Made by a program: the position numbers and the translations under genes | Shown: piece after piece, positions 23,764-32,708 of the stretch | How positions within the stretch are numbered: the first letter of the stretch is position 1 | How the letters are laid out: each line of letters starts with the position of its first letter | Source of the DNA: Bradyrhizobium sp. Gha | Lineage (GTDB): Bacteria > Pseudomonadota > Alphaproteobacteria > Rhizobiales > Xanthobacteraceae | Direction of reading: 5' to 3' | NCBI RefSeq assembly: GCF_900113735.1 | Contig: NZ_FOQM01000036.1 | Coordinates: 1-64,000 of the forward strand | Length of the DNA: 64,000 nt | Notes under the pieces: model-generated | What the model saw: the letters and a program-made list of their open reading frames with translations, nothing else | Database searches by the model: none | Told to the model about the DNA's origin: nothing

Positions 23764-25089
23764 TCAGAACCCCGCGACGCTGCCGTGCAGATCGTACTGG
23801 TCCGCACGCTCGATCTTCGCGGTGACGATCTCGCCGACGCGCAAGGGGCGGCGGCTGGAGAGATACACCGCGCCGTCGATTTCCGGCGCATCGGCCTTGG
23901 AGCGGCCCTTGGCCACCGTTGGACCGACCTCGTCGATGATGATCTGCTGCCGCGTGCCGACCTTGCGCTTCAGCCTGCGCGCAGAAATCTTCTGCTGGCG
24001 CGCCATCAGCGCGTTGTAGCGCTCCTGCTTGACCTCGGCGGGCACGGCACCTTCGAGCGCGTTCGACGTGGCACCTGCGACGGGCTCGTATTTGAAGCAG
24101 CCGAGGCGATCGATCTCGGCCTCATCGAGCCAGTCCAGCAGATAGGCGAAATCGGAATCAGTCTCGCCGGGGAAGCCGACGATGAAGGTCGAGCGCAACG
24201 CGAGGTCTGGACATTCCTCACGCCAGCGCTTGATGCGTGCCAGCGTCTTGTCCTGCGCCGCCGGGCGCTTCATCGCCTTCAGCACCTCGGGGCTCGCATG
24301 CTGGAACGGGATGTCGAGATAGGGCAGCACCTTGCCCTCGTTCATCAGCGCGATGACCTCGTCGACATGCGGGTAGGGGTAGACGTACTGCAGCCGCACC
24401 CAGGCGCCGAGTTCGCCGAGCTCGCGGGCGAGGTCCAAAAATTTGGCGCGAACCTGGCGGTCCTTCCACGGGCTCTCGGCATATTTGAGATCGATACCGT
24501 AGGCCGAGGTGTCCTGCGAAATAACAAGCAGCTCCTTGACGCCGGCGCCGACCAGGCGCTCCGCTTCACGCAAAACGTCATTGGCCGGGCGCGAGACCAG
24601 GTCGCCGCGCAGCTTCGGGATGATGCAGAAGGTGCAACGGTTGTTGCAGCCCTCGGAGATCTTGAGATACGCGTAGTGGCGCGGTGTCAGCTTGATGCCC
24701 TGCGGCGGTACCAGGTCGAGATGCGGATTGTGCGCCGGCGGCAGCGCGCGATGCACGGCATCGAGCACGCTCTCGTACTGCTGTGGACCTGATATGGAGA
24801 GCACGCCGGGATAGGCCTGCTCGATCGCTTCCGGCTCCGCGCCCATGCAGCCTGTCACGATCACCTTGCCGTTCTCGGCCATGGCCTCGCCGATCGCCGA
24901 CAGCGATTCCTGCTTGGCGCTGTCGAGGAAGCCGCAGGTGTTGACGATGACGATATCGGCCCCGTCATGCTTGCGCGCGAGCTCATAGCCCTCGGCGCGC
25001 AGGCGCGTGATGATGCGCTCGGAATCCACCAATGCCTTGGGACACCCGAGTGACACGAAGCTGACCTTGGGCGCAGCCGTCTGATCCAT
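23764..25089 (-). CDS. rimO: Ribosomal protein S12 methylthiotransferase RimO
   Basis: A 441-residue radical-SAM methylthiotransferase that modifies an aspartate of ribosomal protein S12. The N-terminal MTTase domain has VSFVSLGCPKALVDSE, VNTCGF and VTGCMG, three cysteines for the auxiliary 4Fe-4S cluster. The radical SAM motif CxxxCxxC is CNNRCTFC near residue 150. The C-terminal TRAM-like region contains VYLSSRRPLRVGEIVTAKIE. ATG 25089 (MDQTAAPKVSF) is preferred to the in-frame TTG at 25095. Confidence 0.96.
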   Translation of the reverse strand: MDQTAAPKVSFVSLGCPKALVDSERIITRLRAEGYELARKHDGADIVIVNTCGFLDSAKQESLSAIGEAMAENGKVIVTGCMGAEPEAIEQAYPGVLSISGPQQYESVLDAVHRALPPAHNPHLDLVPPQGIKLTPRHYAYLKISEGCNNRCTFCIIPKLRGDLVSRPANDVLREAERLVGAGVKELLVISQDTSAYGIDLKYAESPWKDRQVRAKFLDLARELGELGAWVRLQYVYPYPHVDEVIALMNEGKVLPYLDIPFQHASPEVLKAMKRPAAQDKTLARIKRWREECPDLALRSTFIVGFPGETDSDFAYLLDWLDEAEIDRLGCFKYEPVAGATSNALEGAVPAEVKQERYNALMARQQKISARRLKRKVGTRQQIIIDEVGPTVAKGRSKADAPEIDGAVYLSSRRPLRVGEIVTAKIERADQYDLHGSVAGF

Positions 25090-25200
25090 ATCCAAATCTG
25101 CCTGATTGACAGGCTTGAGCTAGTCCCAATTGCTCATAATTACAACCCTTTGCAGGGCGTTCCGGCGTGCTATGGATGAATCGCCTGCCGTGAGTGAGCC

Positions 25201-25791
25201 ATGAGCGCCGAACAGTCGCCCAAAATCGTGATCGTCGACGAAAGCCCGGTCCGGGCCGCGATCCTCGAGGACGGATTGCGGGAGGCCGGTTTCACTGAGA
25301 TCGTCCATATCCGCGAGATGCAGAGCCTGCTGGCCCGTATTTATGCGGTGGACCCCGACATCATCCTGATCGATCTCGAGAACCCCAGCCGCGATGTGCT
25401 GGAGGCCATGTTCCAGGTCAGCCGCGCCGTGAAGCGGCCTATTGCGATGTTCGTCGACCAGAGCGATACGTCCTCGATTCAGGCTTCCGTGGAGGCAGGG
25501 GTGTCCGCCTACATCGTCGACGGGCTGAAGAAGGAGCGCATCAAGCCGATCCTCGACCTCTGCGTGTCGCGCTTCAACGCCTTCGCAAAACTTCAGGAGG
25601 AGCTGGAGCGCACCAAGTCGCAGCTCGAGGACCGTAAGATCATCGAGAAGGCAAAGGGCATCCTGATGAAGGTCAAGGGCCTCACCGAGGACGAGGCCTA
25701 TGTGCTGCTGCGTTCAACGGCCATGCGCGAGAAGAAGAAAATCGGCGAGATCGCGCAGTCGATCATCACCGCATCGGAGATGCTGAAATGA
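25201..25791 (+). CDS. nasT: ANTAR-domain response regulator NasT
   Basis: A 196-residue protein. The N-terminal receiver-like domain (KIVIVDESPVRAAILEDGLR, IILIDLENPSRDVLEAM) is followed by a coiled linker (LQEELERTKSQLEDRKIIEK) and a C-terminal ANTAR RNA-binding domain (AKGILMKVKGLTEDEAYVLL). NasT binds tandem hairpins in nitrate-assimilation leader RNAs and prevents termination. NasS holds it inactive without nitrate. It overlaps nasS by 4 bases (ATGA). A plausible target leader lies 1.3 kb downstream, ahead of the nitrite genes. Confidence 0.95.
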   Translation: MSAEQSPKIVIVDESPVRAAILEDGLREAGFTEIVHIREMQSLLARIYAVDPDIILIDLENPSRDVLEAMFQVSRAVKRPIAMFVDQSDTSSIQASVEAGVSAYIVDGLKKERIKPILDLCVSRFNAFAKLQEELERTKSQLEDRKIIEKAKGILMKVKGLTEDEAYVLLRSTAMREKKKIGEIAQSIITASEMLK

Positions 25792-26951
25792 CTGCGCCCC
25801 TCCGCATCGGGTTCATTCCACTGGTCGACGCCGCCGCCCTGATCGTCGCCGTCGACAGGGGATTTACCGCGGCCGAGGGGCTCGACGTCGAGCTGGTGCG
25901 CGAGGTGTCCTGGTCCAACGTCCGCGACAAGCTGAACATCGGCCTGTTCGACGCCGCGCATCTGCTGGCTCCCGTGGCGATTGCGTCCTCGCTCGGGCTC
26001 GGTCACGTCAAGGTGCCGATCGCGGCGCCCTTCAACCTGGGAATCAACGGCAACGCGATCACGGTGTCGCCTTCGTTGCACGCCGCCCTGATCGAGGAGA
26101 TCGATGGCGATCGCTTCGATCCACTCACGACCGCGAAGGCGCTGGCGAGGGTTGTGGCCATCAGGCGCAAGGCGGGCGCCGAACCGCTGACATTCGGCAT
26201 GACCTTTCCGTTCTCGACCCACAATTACCAGCTGCGGTTCTGGATGGCGGCGGCCGGCGTCGATCCCGACGAGGATGTGCGCCTTGTCGTATTGCCGCCA
26301 CCCTATATGGTCGACAGTCTCGCCAACGGTCACGTCGATGCCTTTTGCGTCGGCGCGCCCTGGAATTCGGTCGCGGTCGATCTCGGCATCGGCCATATCC
26401 TGCATTTCGTGTCCGACATCCTGGAACGCGCGGCCGAGAAGGTGCTGGCGGTTCGCCAAGTCTGGTCCGACAAGCATCCTGATGTGGTTGCAAGCCTGGT
26501 GCGTGCGGCGGTCAAGGGCGCCGAGTTCATCGAGCAGCCCGCGAACCTCGCCGAGGTAGCGCAGATCCTGGCGCAACCTGAGCGGATCGGTGTCGATGCC
26601 GACGTCATCCAGCGCTCGCTCACCGGGCGGCTGAAGACCTCGCCCGATGGCGCGGTGCGCGAGAGCGGCCGTTATCTCCTGGTCGGGCGTGAAGGGGCAG
26701 GGCGTCCGGATCCGGTTCAGGCCGCCTGGCTCTACGCGCAGATGGTCCGCTGGGGGCAGACAGCCCTCAGCCCGGAAGCGCTCAAAACCGCGATGGCCGT
26801 GTTCCGGCCGGATCTCTACGACGCCGCGGTCGGGCGGGTGGGAGAGGGGCAGGCCAGCGCCCCCTTCAGCGCTTTTGCCGGACCGGCGTTTGATCCCAGC
26901 GATCTTGCCGGATATCTCGCCTCGTTCGAGGTCGGCCGGTCGGCTTTCTAA
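25788..26951 (+). CDS. nasS: Nitrate sensor NasS (NrtA/CmpA-like, cytoplasmic)
   Basis: A 387-residue homologue of nitrate/bicarbonate ABC-transporter binding proteins (PLRIGFIPLVDAAALIVAVD, PLTFGMTFPFSTHNYQLRFW, FCVGAPWNSVAVDLGIGHIL) but without a signal peptide. That is the hallmark of NasS, which acts in the cytoplasm. It binds nitrate or nitrite and releases NasT. It is translationally coupled to nasT. In Bradyrhizobium the pair is reported to control nitrate assimilation and also denitrification genes. Confidence 0.94.
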   Translation: MTAPLRIGFIPLVDAAALIVAVDRGFTAAEGLDVELVREVSWSNVRDKLNIGLFDAAHLLAPVAIASSLGLGHVKVPIAAPFNLGINGNAITVSPSLHAALIEEIDGDRFDPLTTAKALARVVAIRRKAGAEPLTFGMTFPFSTHNYQLRFWMAAAGVDPDEDVRLVVLPPPYMVDSLANGHVDAFCVGAPWNSVAVDLGIGHILHFVSDILERAAEKVLAVRQVWSDKHPDVVASLVRAAVKGAEFIEQPANLAEVAQILAQPERIGVDADVIQRSLTGRLKTSPDGAVRESGRYLLVGREGAGRPDPVQAAWLYAQMVRWGQTALSPEALKTAMAVFRPDLYDAAVGRVGEGQASAPFSAFAGPAFDPSDLAGYLASFEVGRSAF

Positions 26952-27095
26952 GGCCTGCTTAGAAATTAATCAGATTGATTCGAAGCCTAATATTTGGGCT
27001 ATTGCCGCCCGAAGCAGCATGAACCTTGATCCACTTCATGCGCCGCACAAAAGCATAACCTCTGATTTCATAGGGCTTTACTGCCTATGCTGCGT

Positions 27096-27111
27096 TGGCA
27101 CACTCCTTGAA
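27096..27111 (+). promoter_or_regulatory. Sigma54-like promoter
   Basis: TGGCAC-ACTCC-TTGAA matches the -24/-12 consensus TGGCAC-N5-TTGCA except for A in place of C at the -12 GC. It is placed about 190 bases before the FNT channel gene. RpoN/NtrC control would fit nitrogen assimilation. The upstream inverted repeats do not match the NtrC site well. Confidence 0.5.
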
Positions 27112-27129
27112 TAGAGGAAGCCCAGCCTC

Positions 27130-27168
27130 CCGGCATGGACGCCGGCGGCTCAGGTCCATCGTGGATTT
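27130..27168 (+). promoter_or_regulatory. Candidate NasT (ANTAR) RNA target in the nitrite-gene leader
   Basis: CCGGC (27130-27134), the six-base loop ATGGAC (27135-27140) and GCCGG (27141-27145) give a hairpin with A at loop position 1 and G at position 4, the invariant features of ANTAR targets. A second, weaker stem 6 bases on (AGGTCC-ATCGT-GGATTT, 27152-27168) also has A1 and G4, but in a five-base loop. It lies about 10 bases after the predicted sigma54 transcription start and in the operon expected to be NasT-controlled. Confidence 0.5.
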
Positions 27169-27300
27169 CCGCAGCAACGAGGCTGATCGGATCGCTCCGG
27201 GCTCCGGCGAGGCGCGTGTGCGCTTCCAACCGGCTCCCCTGCGATCAACGTCCGTTTCACCCGTTGACGCCGCCCGCGCGCGGCAAGCTGGAGCTTCGAT

Positions 27301-28131
27301 ATGGATTACGCGAAACCCTCTGATGTCGTGGCCTCGATGGTCGATGCCAGCCTGAAGAAGCTGGCACTTGCCCCGCGCGACATCATGATCCGCGGCGCGA
27401 TCTCCGGCGCATTGCTGGGCGCTGCCACGACCCTGGCCCTGACCGGCGCGGTCACGACGGGACAGCCTATCGTCGGCGCGCTGATCTTTCCCGTCAGCCT
27501 GGTGATGATCGTGCTGCTCGGCCTCGAGCTCGTCACCGGCAGCTTCGCGATCGTGCCGCTCGCGCGTCTCGAAGGCAAGGCGAGCTGGAATGCGGTCATC
27601 GCCAACTGGTCCTGGGTGTTCGTCGCCAACCTCCTCGGGAGCATCGCCGTCGGTGGACTGATCGCGATCTCGCTCACGAACATGGGCAAGGTCGAGGTTG
27701 CCGGCGTCGCCGCGAAGATCGTTGCTGTCGCCGAAGCCAAGACCATCGGCAACGCGGCGATCGGCACCGCCGGCATGGTCTCCGTCTTCGTCAAGGCGAT
27801 GCTCTGCAACTGGCTGGTCTGTCTCGGTGTCGTCATGGCGATGACCTCGACCGCCACGGTCGGCAAGATCGCGGCGACCTGGCTGCCGATCTTCCTGTTC
27901 TTCGCGCTCGGCTACGAGCACGCCGTCGTCAACATGTTCATCATCCCGACCGGCATGCTGCTGGGCGCCAAGGTCAGCCTCTCGGATTGGTGGCTGTGGA
28001 ATCAGATCCCGGTGACCCTGGGCAATCTCGTCGGCGGCTTCGTCTTCACCGGTCTCGCGCTCTACACGACGTACAAGCCCGCAAAGCCCGCGGCCGAAGT
28101 GGCGCAGGTCGCGGTCCAGGCAGCAGAGTAG
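27301..28131 (+). CDS. Formate/nitrite transporter (FNT) family channel
   Basis: A 276-residue six-helix membrane protein of the FNT family. The pore motifs LGLELVTGSFAIVPLARLEG and the central histidine in LGYEHAVVNMFIIPTGMLLG are present. By position before nirA it likely moves nitrite (NirC-like) across the inner membrane for assimilation or for relief of nitrite toxicity. It is 13 bp upstream of nirA and probably the first gene of the operon. Confidence 0.92.
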   Translation: MDYAKPSDVVASMVDASLKKLALAPRDIMIRGAISGALLGAATTLALTGAVTTGQPIVGALIFPVSLVMIVLLGLELVTGSFAIVPLARLEGKASWNAVIANWSWVFVANLLGSIAVGGLIAISLTNMGKVEVAGVAAKIVAVAEAKTIGNAAIGTAGMVSVFVKAMLCNWLVCLGVVMAMTSTATVGKIAATWLPIFLFFALGYEHAVVNMFIIPTGMLLGAKVSLSDWWLWNQIPVTLGNLVGGFVFTGLALYTTYKPAKPAAEVAQVAVQAAE

Positions 28132-28144
28132 GTCCATTCAGCTC

Positions 28145-29941
28145 ATGAAACTCGATACAGCACCCACGGCCGATTTCTCCGACGAGCAGAAGCGCTATCT
28201 CGAAGGCTTCATGTCCGGCATGCAGGTCGGACGTGTCGGCCGCGCCTTTGCCGCCCGCGGTGCGCCCGCGGCAGCCACACCGTCCGAACCATCAGGCCCG
28301 GACGCTGCGGCGATCAAGGCGCAGGACAAGCTCACGGCGGCGGGCAAGAAGCTCGCCGACCAGGAGAAGTTCAAGCGCGAGATGCATCCCTTCGATGCCT
28401 ATGAGCGGCTGAAGGACCAGGCGCGCAACAATGCCAATCCGACGCCGGCGGACAATTTCCGCTGGCGCTATTACGGCATCTTCTGGGTCGCGCCGGCGCA
28501 GACCTCGTACATGGCGCGTCTGCGCATTCCCAACGGCATTCTGAAGCACTGGCAGATGTCGGGCCTTGCCGACATCGCCGAAAGCTGCGGCGGCGGCTAT
28601 ACCCACGTCACCACCCGGGCGAACTTCCAGATCCGCGAGATCGAGCCGAAGAACGCGGTCAAGCTGATCGAGGCCGTGCAGGACGTCGGCCTCTGCTCGC
28701 GTGGTGCCGGCGCGGACAACATTCGCAACGTCACGGGCACGCCGACGGCGGGCATCGATCCTCAGGAGCTGCTCGACACCCGCCCCTATGCGCGCGAATG
28801 GCACTATCACATCCTCAACGACCGCTCGCTGTTCGGCCTGCCGCGCAAATTCAACGTTGCCTTCGACGGTGCCGGCAAGATCGCCGCGCTGGAGGAAACC
28901 AACGACATCGCTTTCACGGCGGTCGAGGTGAAGGACGGCCACGGCGTCGAGCCGGGTGTGTGGTTCAAGCTCGGCCTCGGCGGCATCACCGGCCACAAGG
29001 ATTTTGCGAAGTATTCGGGCATCGTCGTTCGCCCCGAGGACGCGACCGCTGTGGCCGATGCCATCGTGCGCGTCTTCATCGAGCACGGCGACCGCACCAA
29101 CCGCAACAAGGCGCGGCTGAAATACGTGCTCGACACCATGGGCCACGACGGTTTCCTCAAGCTGGTCGAGGAGCGCCTCAAGAAGCCGTTCGCGCGCGTG
29201 CCGGCGGAAGCGCTGGCACCGCGGCCGCTGTCCGACCGCATGGCCCATATCGGCGTACACAAGCAGAAGCAGGCCGGCCTCAACTGGGTCGGCGTGGCGC
29301 TGCCGGTCGGCAAGCTCACCAGCGAGCAGATGCGCGGGCTCGCCAAGATTTCGCAGGAGCTCGGTGACGGCGATATCCGCCTGACGGTCTGGCAGAACCT
29401 CCTGATCTCAGGCGTGCGTGACGAGAGCGTTGCGCTCGTCACCGCCGCGGTCGAGAAGCTTGGCCTCGCGACGCAAGTCTCGAACGTCCGCGCCGGCCTG
29501 ATCGCCTGCACCGGCAACGCCGGCTGCAAGTTCGCGGCTTCCGACACCAAGCGCCATGCCGCCGCGATCGGCGACTGGTGCGACGAACACGTCAATCTGG
29601 ACACGCCGCTCAACATCCATCTGACCGGCTGCCATCACTCGTGTGCCCAGCACTACATCTCTGACATCGGTCTGATCGCGGCCAAGGTCCCGGGTGCGAG
29701 CGAGGATGACCAGGTCGAGGGCTATCACCTGTTCACGGGCGGCGGCTTCGGTCCCGATGCCGATATCGGGCAGGAGGTGTTTCATGACGTGAAGGCCGAG
29801 GATGTGCCGAAGAGGGTCGAGGGGCTTTTAAAGGCCTATCTCGCCAAGCGGACCTCACCCGAAGAGACGTTCCTGACCTTTTCCCGTCGCCATGACGGCG
29901 AAGCCTTGCGCAAACTGGCCGAAGCGGAAGTAGCAGCATGA
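28145..29941 (+). CDS. nirA: Assimilatory nitrite reductase (sirohaem/4Fe-4S, NirA type)
   Basis: A 598-residue member of the nitrite/sulfite reductase family that reduces nitrite to ammonia by six electrons. The duplicated hemoprotein fold is visible (GGGYTHVTTRANFQIREI; later GDIRLTVWQNLLISG). The sirohaem/4Fe-4S cysteines are in ACTGNAGCKFA and TGCHHSCAQH. The N-terminus carries FSDEQKRYLEGFMSG, a motif also found at the start of the next protein. The stop overlaps the flavoprotein start by 4 bases, so the pair is translationally coupled. Confidence 0.93.
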   Translation: MKLDTAPTADFSDEQKRYLEGFMSGMQVGRVGRAFAARGAPAAATPSEPSGPDAAAIKAQDKLTAAGKKLADQEKFKREMHPFDAYERLKDQARNNANPTPADNFRWRYYGIFWVAPAQTSYMARLRIPNGILKHWQMSGLADIAESCGGGYTHVTTRANFQIREIEPKNAVKLIEAVQDVGLCSRGAGADNIRNVTGTPTAGIDPQELLDTRPYAREWHYHILNDRSLFGLPRKFNVAFDGAGKIAALEETNDIAFTAVEVKDGHGVEPGVWFKLGLGGITGHKDFAKYSGIVVRPEDATAVADAIVRVFIEHGDRTNRNKARLKYVLDTMGHDGFLKLVEERLKKPFARVPAEALAPRPLSDRMAHIGVHKQKQAGLNWVGVALPVGKLTSEQMRGLAKISQELGDGDIRLTVWQNLLISGVRDESVALVTAAVEKLGLATQVSNVRAGLIACTGNAGCKFAASDTKRHAAAIGDWCDEHVNLDTPLNIHLTGCHHSCAQHYISDIGLIAAKVPGASEDDQVEGYHLFTGGGFGPDADIGQEVFHDVKAEDVPKRVEGLLKAYLAKRTSPEETFLTFSRRHDGEALRKLAEAEVAA

Positions 29942-31551
29942 CCCAGATGACCGTGCCTCCCAAGATCGAGATCATTCCGGCGAATGCACCGTTCACCGAT
30001 GGCCAGCGCCTTTGGCTGAACGGATTTCTCGTCGGCATGTTCGGTCTCGACGGCTCGACGCCGCTGTCGCCGGCCGAGAACGGCGCCGTGCTGGCGCCGC
30101 AGGGCGATGGCGACGACGGGGAGGCGCCCTGGCATGATCCGGCGATGCCGATCGCCGACCGCATGAAGCTGGCCGAGGGACGTCCGCTCCGCCGCCGCAT
30201 GATGGCGGCGATGGCGCAGCAGGATTGCGGCCAGTGCGGTTACAATTGCGCCGATTATTCCGACTCGATCGCCAACAAGAGCGAAGCCCGCCTCAACCTC
30301 TGCGCCCCCGGCGGCAAGGAGACGGCGCGGATGCTCAAGCAGCTGTTCGAGGAGATCGACAAGGCACCGGCTGCGAAGCCTGCGGCAGGGATGGCTGCGG
30401 CCGCGAGTGCACCAGCTGCGCCGGAGGCGAAGGCCGAGCTCGGTCGCACCCGTGAAAATCCGGCTGAAGCCACCTTCGTGTCGCGGCGCCTGCTCAACAA
30501 GGCCGGCTCCGAGAAGGAGACCTATCACGTCGAGTTCGATCTCTCCGAGAGCAAGCTCGATTATGTCGTCGGCGACAGCTTTGGCGTGTTCGCGCGCAAC
30601 GATCTCGGCCTCGTCGACCAGATCATCGCCCTGCTCGGTGCCTCCCACACCACCAAGGTCAACAACAAGACGCTGCGCGAGGCGCTGGTGGAAGATGTCT
30701 CGCTGTCACCCGCGCCCGACAAGCTGTTCGAGCTGCTGTCCTTCATCACCGGCGGCGCGCAGCGCGAGAAAGCGAGGGCGCTGGCGCAGGGCGAGGATCC
30801 CGACGGCGATGCCGCAACGCTCGACGTGATGGCGGCGCTGCAGAAGTTTTCCGGCACGCGGCCGCATCCCGAGGCCTTCGTCGAGGCGTTGGAGCCGCTG
30901 CAGCCGCGGCTCTACTCGATCTCGTCGTCGCACAATGCCACACCCGGCAAGCTGTCGCTGACGGTCGATTCCGTGCGTTACGTCATCGGCAAGCGCAAAC
31001 GGCTCGGGGTCGCCTCGACCTTCCTCGGCGAGCGCATCAAGGAGGGCGACAAGCTGAAGGTCTATGTGCAGAAGGCGCATGGTTTCGGTCTGCCGCAGGA
31101 TCCGAAGATTCCTGTGATCATGATCGGCCCGGGCACCGGTATCGCGCCGTTCCGTGCCTTCCTGCTCGACCGCAAGGCCACCGGCGCGCAGGGCAAGAAC
31201 TGGCTGTTCTTCGGCCATCAGCGCAGCGACTGCGACTTCTTCTACCGCGACGAGCTGAACGCGATGAAGACCTCGGGGCTTCTGACGCGGCTGTCGCTGG
31301 CCTGGTCGCGCGATGGCGAGAAGAAGTTTTACGTGCAGGACCGCATGCGTGAGCTCGGCCGCGAGCTCTGGACGTGGCTCGCCGAAGGCGCGCATCTCTA
31401 TATCTGCGGCGATGCCAAGCGCATGGCCAAGGACGTCGAGCGTGCGCTGGTCGACATCGTCGCCCAGTTCGGCGCGCGTTCGACCGACGAGGCGGTCAGC
31501 TTCGTCGCCGATCTCAAGAAGAAGGGCCGCTTCCAGGCCGACGTGTATTGA
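29938..31551 (+). CDS. CysJ-like flavoprotein reductase with RnfB-type Fe-S motif; likely NirA electron donor
   Basis: A 537-residue protein usually annotated as sulfite reductase subunit alpha. The N-terminus has FTDGQRLWLNGFLVGMFG, then a cysteine cluster CGQCGYNCADYSDSI...C followed by APGG. That matches the 4Fe-4S module of RnfB-like proteins, with one residue fewer between the second and third cysteines. After an Ala/Pro linker comes an FAD-binding ferredoxin-NADP reductase module (RLYSISSSHN, GVASTFLGERI) and an NADPH module (VIMIGPGTGIAPFRAFL, LYICGDAKRMAKDV). The FMN flavodoxin domain of CysJ is absent. Tight coupling to nirA suggests it passes NADPH electrons through FAD and the Fe-S centre to NirA. 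Confidence 0.88.
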   Translation: MTQMTVPPKIEIIPANAPFTDGQRLWLNGFLVGMFGLDGSTPLSPAENGAVLAPQGDGDDGEAPWHDPAMPIADRMKLAEGRPLRRRMMAAMAQQDCGQCGYNCADYSDSIANKSEARLNLCAPGGKETARMLKQLFEEIDKAPAAKPAAGMAAAASAPAAPEAKAELGRTRENPAEATFVSRRLLNKAGSEKETYHVEFDLSESKLDYVVGDSFGVFARNDLGLVDQIIALLGASHTTKVNNKTLREALVEDVSLSPAPDKLFELLSFITGGAQREKARALAQGEDPDGDAATLDVMAALQKFSGTRPHPEAFVEALEPLQPRLYSISSSHNATPGKLSLTVDSVRYVIGKRKRLGVASTFLGERIKEGDKLKVYVQKAHGFGLPQDPKIPVIMIGPGTGIAPFRAFLLDRKATGAQGKNWLFFGHQRSDCDFFYRDELNAMKTSGLLTRLSLAWSRDGEKKFYVQDRMRELGRELWTWLAEGAHLYICGDAKRMAKDVERALVDIVAQFGARSTDEAVSFVADLKKKGRFQADVY

Positions 31552-31735
31552 GCGGCGCCGTCTCGGGACGATGGAACTGGAACCGGTTCCATCACCCTTG
31601 AACTTTAACGAATAATATTCCTGGAACTTGCGTATACAGAAAATTTTCTACTGCGAAACAGCGCTGAAAGGCGCTTCCATCGCTATTTGCACAATGATCT
31701 TACAGTCGTCGTGCTCGATCGTTCATACTCACCGC

Positions 31736-31909
31736 ATGCTGCGTTGGAAATCGACCCTCCGGGAATTGTCGGCGGAAGCCAGGCTTCACCTCTATGCGCG
31801 TTCGCTCTCGCGCAGACCCGCGGCAAGCGTGCATCACATCGGGATCTATGGCGCGTGCGCGATCATCGCGGTTTTGGTCTTCGGCACGCTGTCGGTGCAC
31901 CCGTTCTGA
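31736..31909 (+). CDS. Possible 57-residue membrane-anchored small protein
   Basis: From ATG 31736 the frame gives a basic amphipathic N-terminus (MLRWKSTLRELSAEARLHLY) and a C-terminal hydrophobic helix (IGIYGACAIIAVLVFGTLSV). No ribosome site is seen and no family is recognised. It ends one base before the convergent pxpA stop. The region before it (31552-31735) contains a 14-bp palindrome, TGGAACCGGTTCCA, at 31578-31591, of unknown role. Confidence 0.4.
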   Translation: MLRWKSTLRELSAEARLHLYARSLSRRPAASVHHIGIYGACAIIAVLVFGTLSVHPF

Positions 31910-32680
31910 TCACGCCCCGCGCTTGAACGGCGCGACCTCGATCCCCGCATCCTTCAACGCCTGCCGCAAGCCGCGTGCGATGTCGACGGCCCCGTGCGTG
32001 TCGCCATGGATGCACACCGTATCCGTGCGCATCTTGATGACCTTGCCGGTGACTGAGACCACCGCGCCATCCTGCACCATGCGCACCACCCGCTCCGCGA
32101 TCGCCTTGGCATCGTGCAGCACCGCGCCTGGCTTCTTGCGCGAGACGAGATTGCCGTCGTCCTCATAGGCGCGGTCGGCGAAGACCTCGTGCACCATCGG
32201 CAGGTTGGCGTCTTCGCCTGCCTTCACCAGTTTCGAATTGGCGAGCACGACGAAGATCAGGCTGGGATCGACCGCCCTGATGCCGGCGGCAATCGCCTTG
32301 GCCGTCATGTCGTCCTCGCAGGCGACGTTCGACAGCGCGCCATGCGCCTTCACATGCGTCACCTTGTGGCCGGCCGCGGTCGCGATCGCCTGCAGCGCGC
32401 CGATCTGGTAGGCGACGAGGTTCTCGATTTCGGATGGTCTGAGTCCCGCGATCGGATGCCGGCCAAAACCGTGCAGGTCGCGATAGCCAGGATGTGCGCC
32501 GACCGAGACGCCGCGCGCTTTCGCCAGCTCAACCGTCCGCCGCATGATGTCGGGGTCGCCGGCATGGAAGCCGCAGGCGATGTTGACCGAGCTTGCAAGC
32601 TCGATCATGGCGGCGTCGTTGCCCATCTCCCACGCGCCAAAACCTTCGCCGAGGTCGCAATTGAGATCGATCGTCTTCAT
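31910..32680 (-). CDS. pxpA: 5-oxoprolinase subunit PxpA (LamB/YcsF family)
   Basis: A 256-residue protein starting MKTIDLNCDLGEGFGAW, the signature of the family. Other conserved stretches are SVNIACGFHAGDP, SVGAHPGYRD, HVKAHGALSN and CIHGDTHGAVDIAR. With PxpB and PxpC it hydrolyses 5-oxoproline (pyroglutamate) to glutamate using ATP, recycling a spontaneous damage product of glutamine and glutamate. It is the third gene of the pxpB-pxpC-pxpA operon, 28 bp after pxpC. ATG 32680 is the family-typical start. Confidence 0.95.
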   Translation of the reverse strand: MKTIDLNCDLGEGFGAWEMGNDAAMIELASSVNIACGFHAGDPDIMRRTVELAKARGVSVGAHPGYRDLHGFGRHPIAGLRPSEIENLVAYQIGALQAIATAAGHKVTHVKAHGALSNVACEDDMTAKAIAAGIRAVDPSLIFVVLANSKLVKAGEDANLPMVHEVFADRAYEDDGNLVSRKKPGAVLHDAKAIAERVVRMVQDGAVVSVTGKVIKMRTDTVCIHGDTHGAVDIARGLRQALKDAGIEVAPFKRGA

Positions 32681-32708
32681 GGTTGCTCTCCGCCTTTGGT
32701 TTTGTTGT

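Larger units (their letters stand above)
26952..27300 (+). other. 349-bp regulatory intergenic region before the nitrite assimilation genes
   Basis: No gene is supported here. It holds an inverted repeat GCATGAA-N11-TTCATGC (27017-27041), an AGCATA/TATGCT pair around 27051-27091, a sigma54-like promoter (27096-27111) and a leader with NasT-type hairpins. A GC-rich hairpin with GCCGC/GCGGC arms lies shortly before the start codon. I did not find a terminator with a T-run in the leader. Confidence 0.6.

Noticed and set aside
31573..31640. GGAAC boxes around 31573-31625 as EcfG promoters for the small protein at 31736
   Set aside because: None has GTT at the 16-17 base spacing. The GGAACCGGTTCC element is better described as a plain palindrome.
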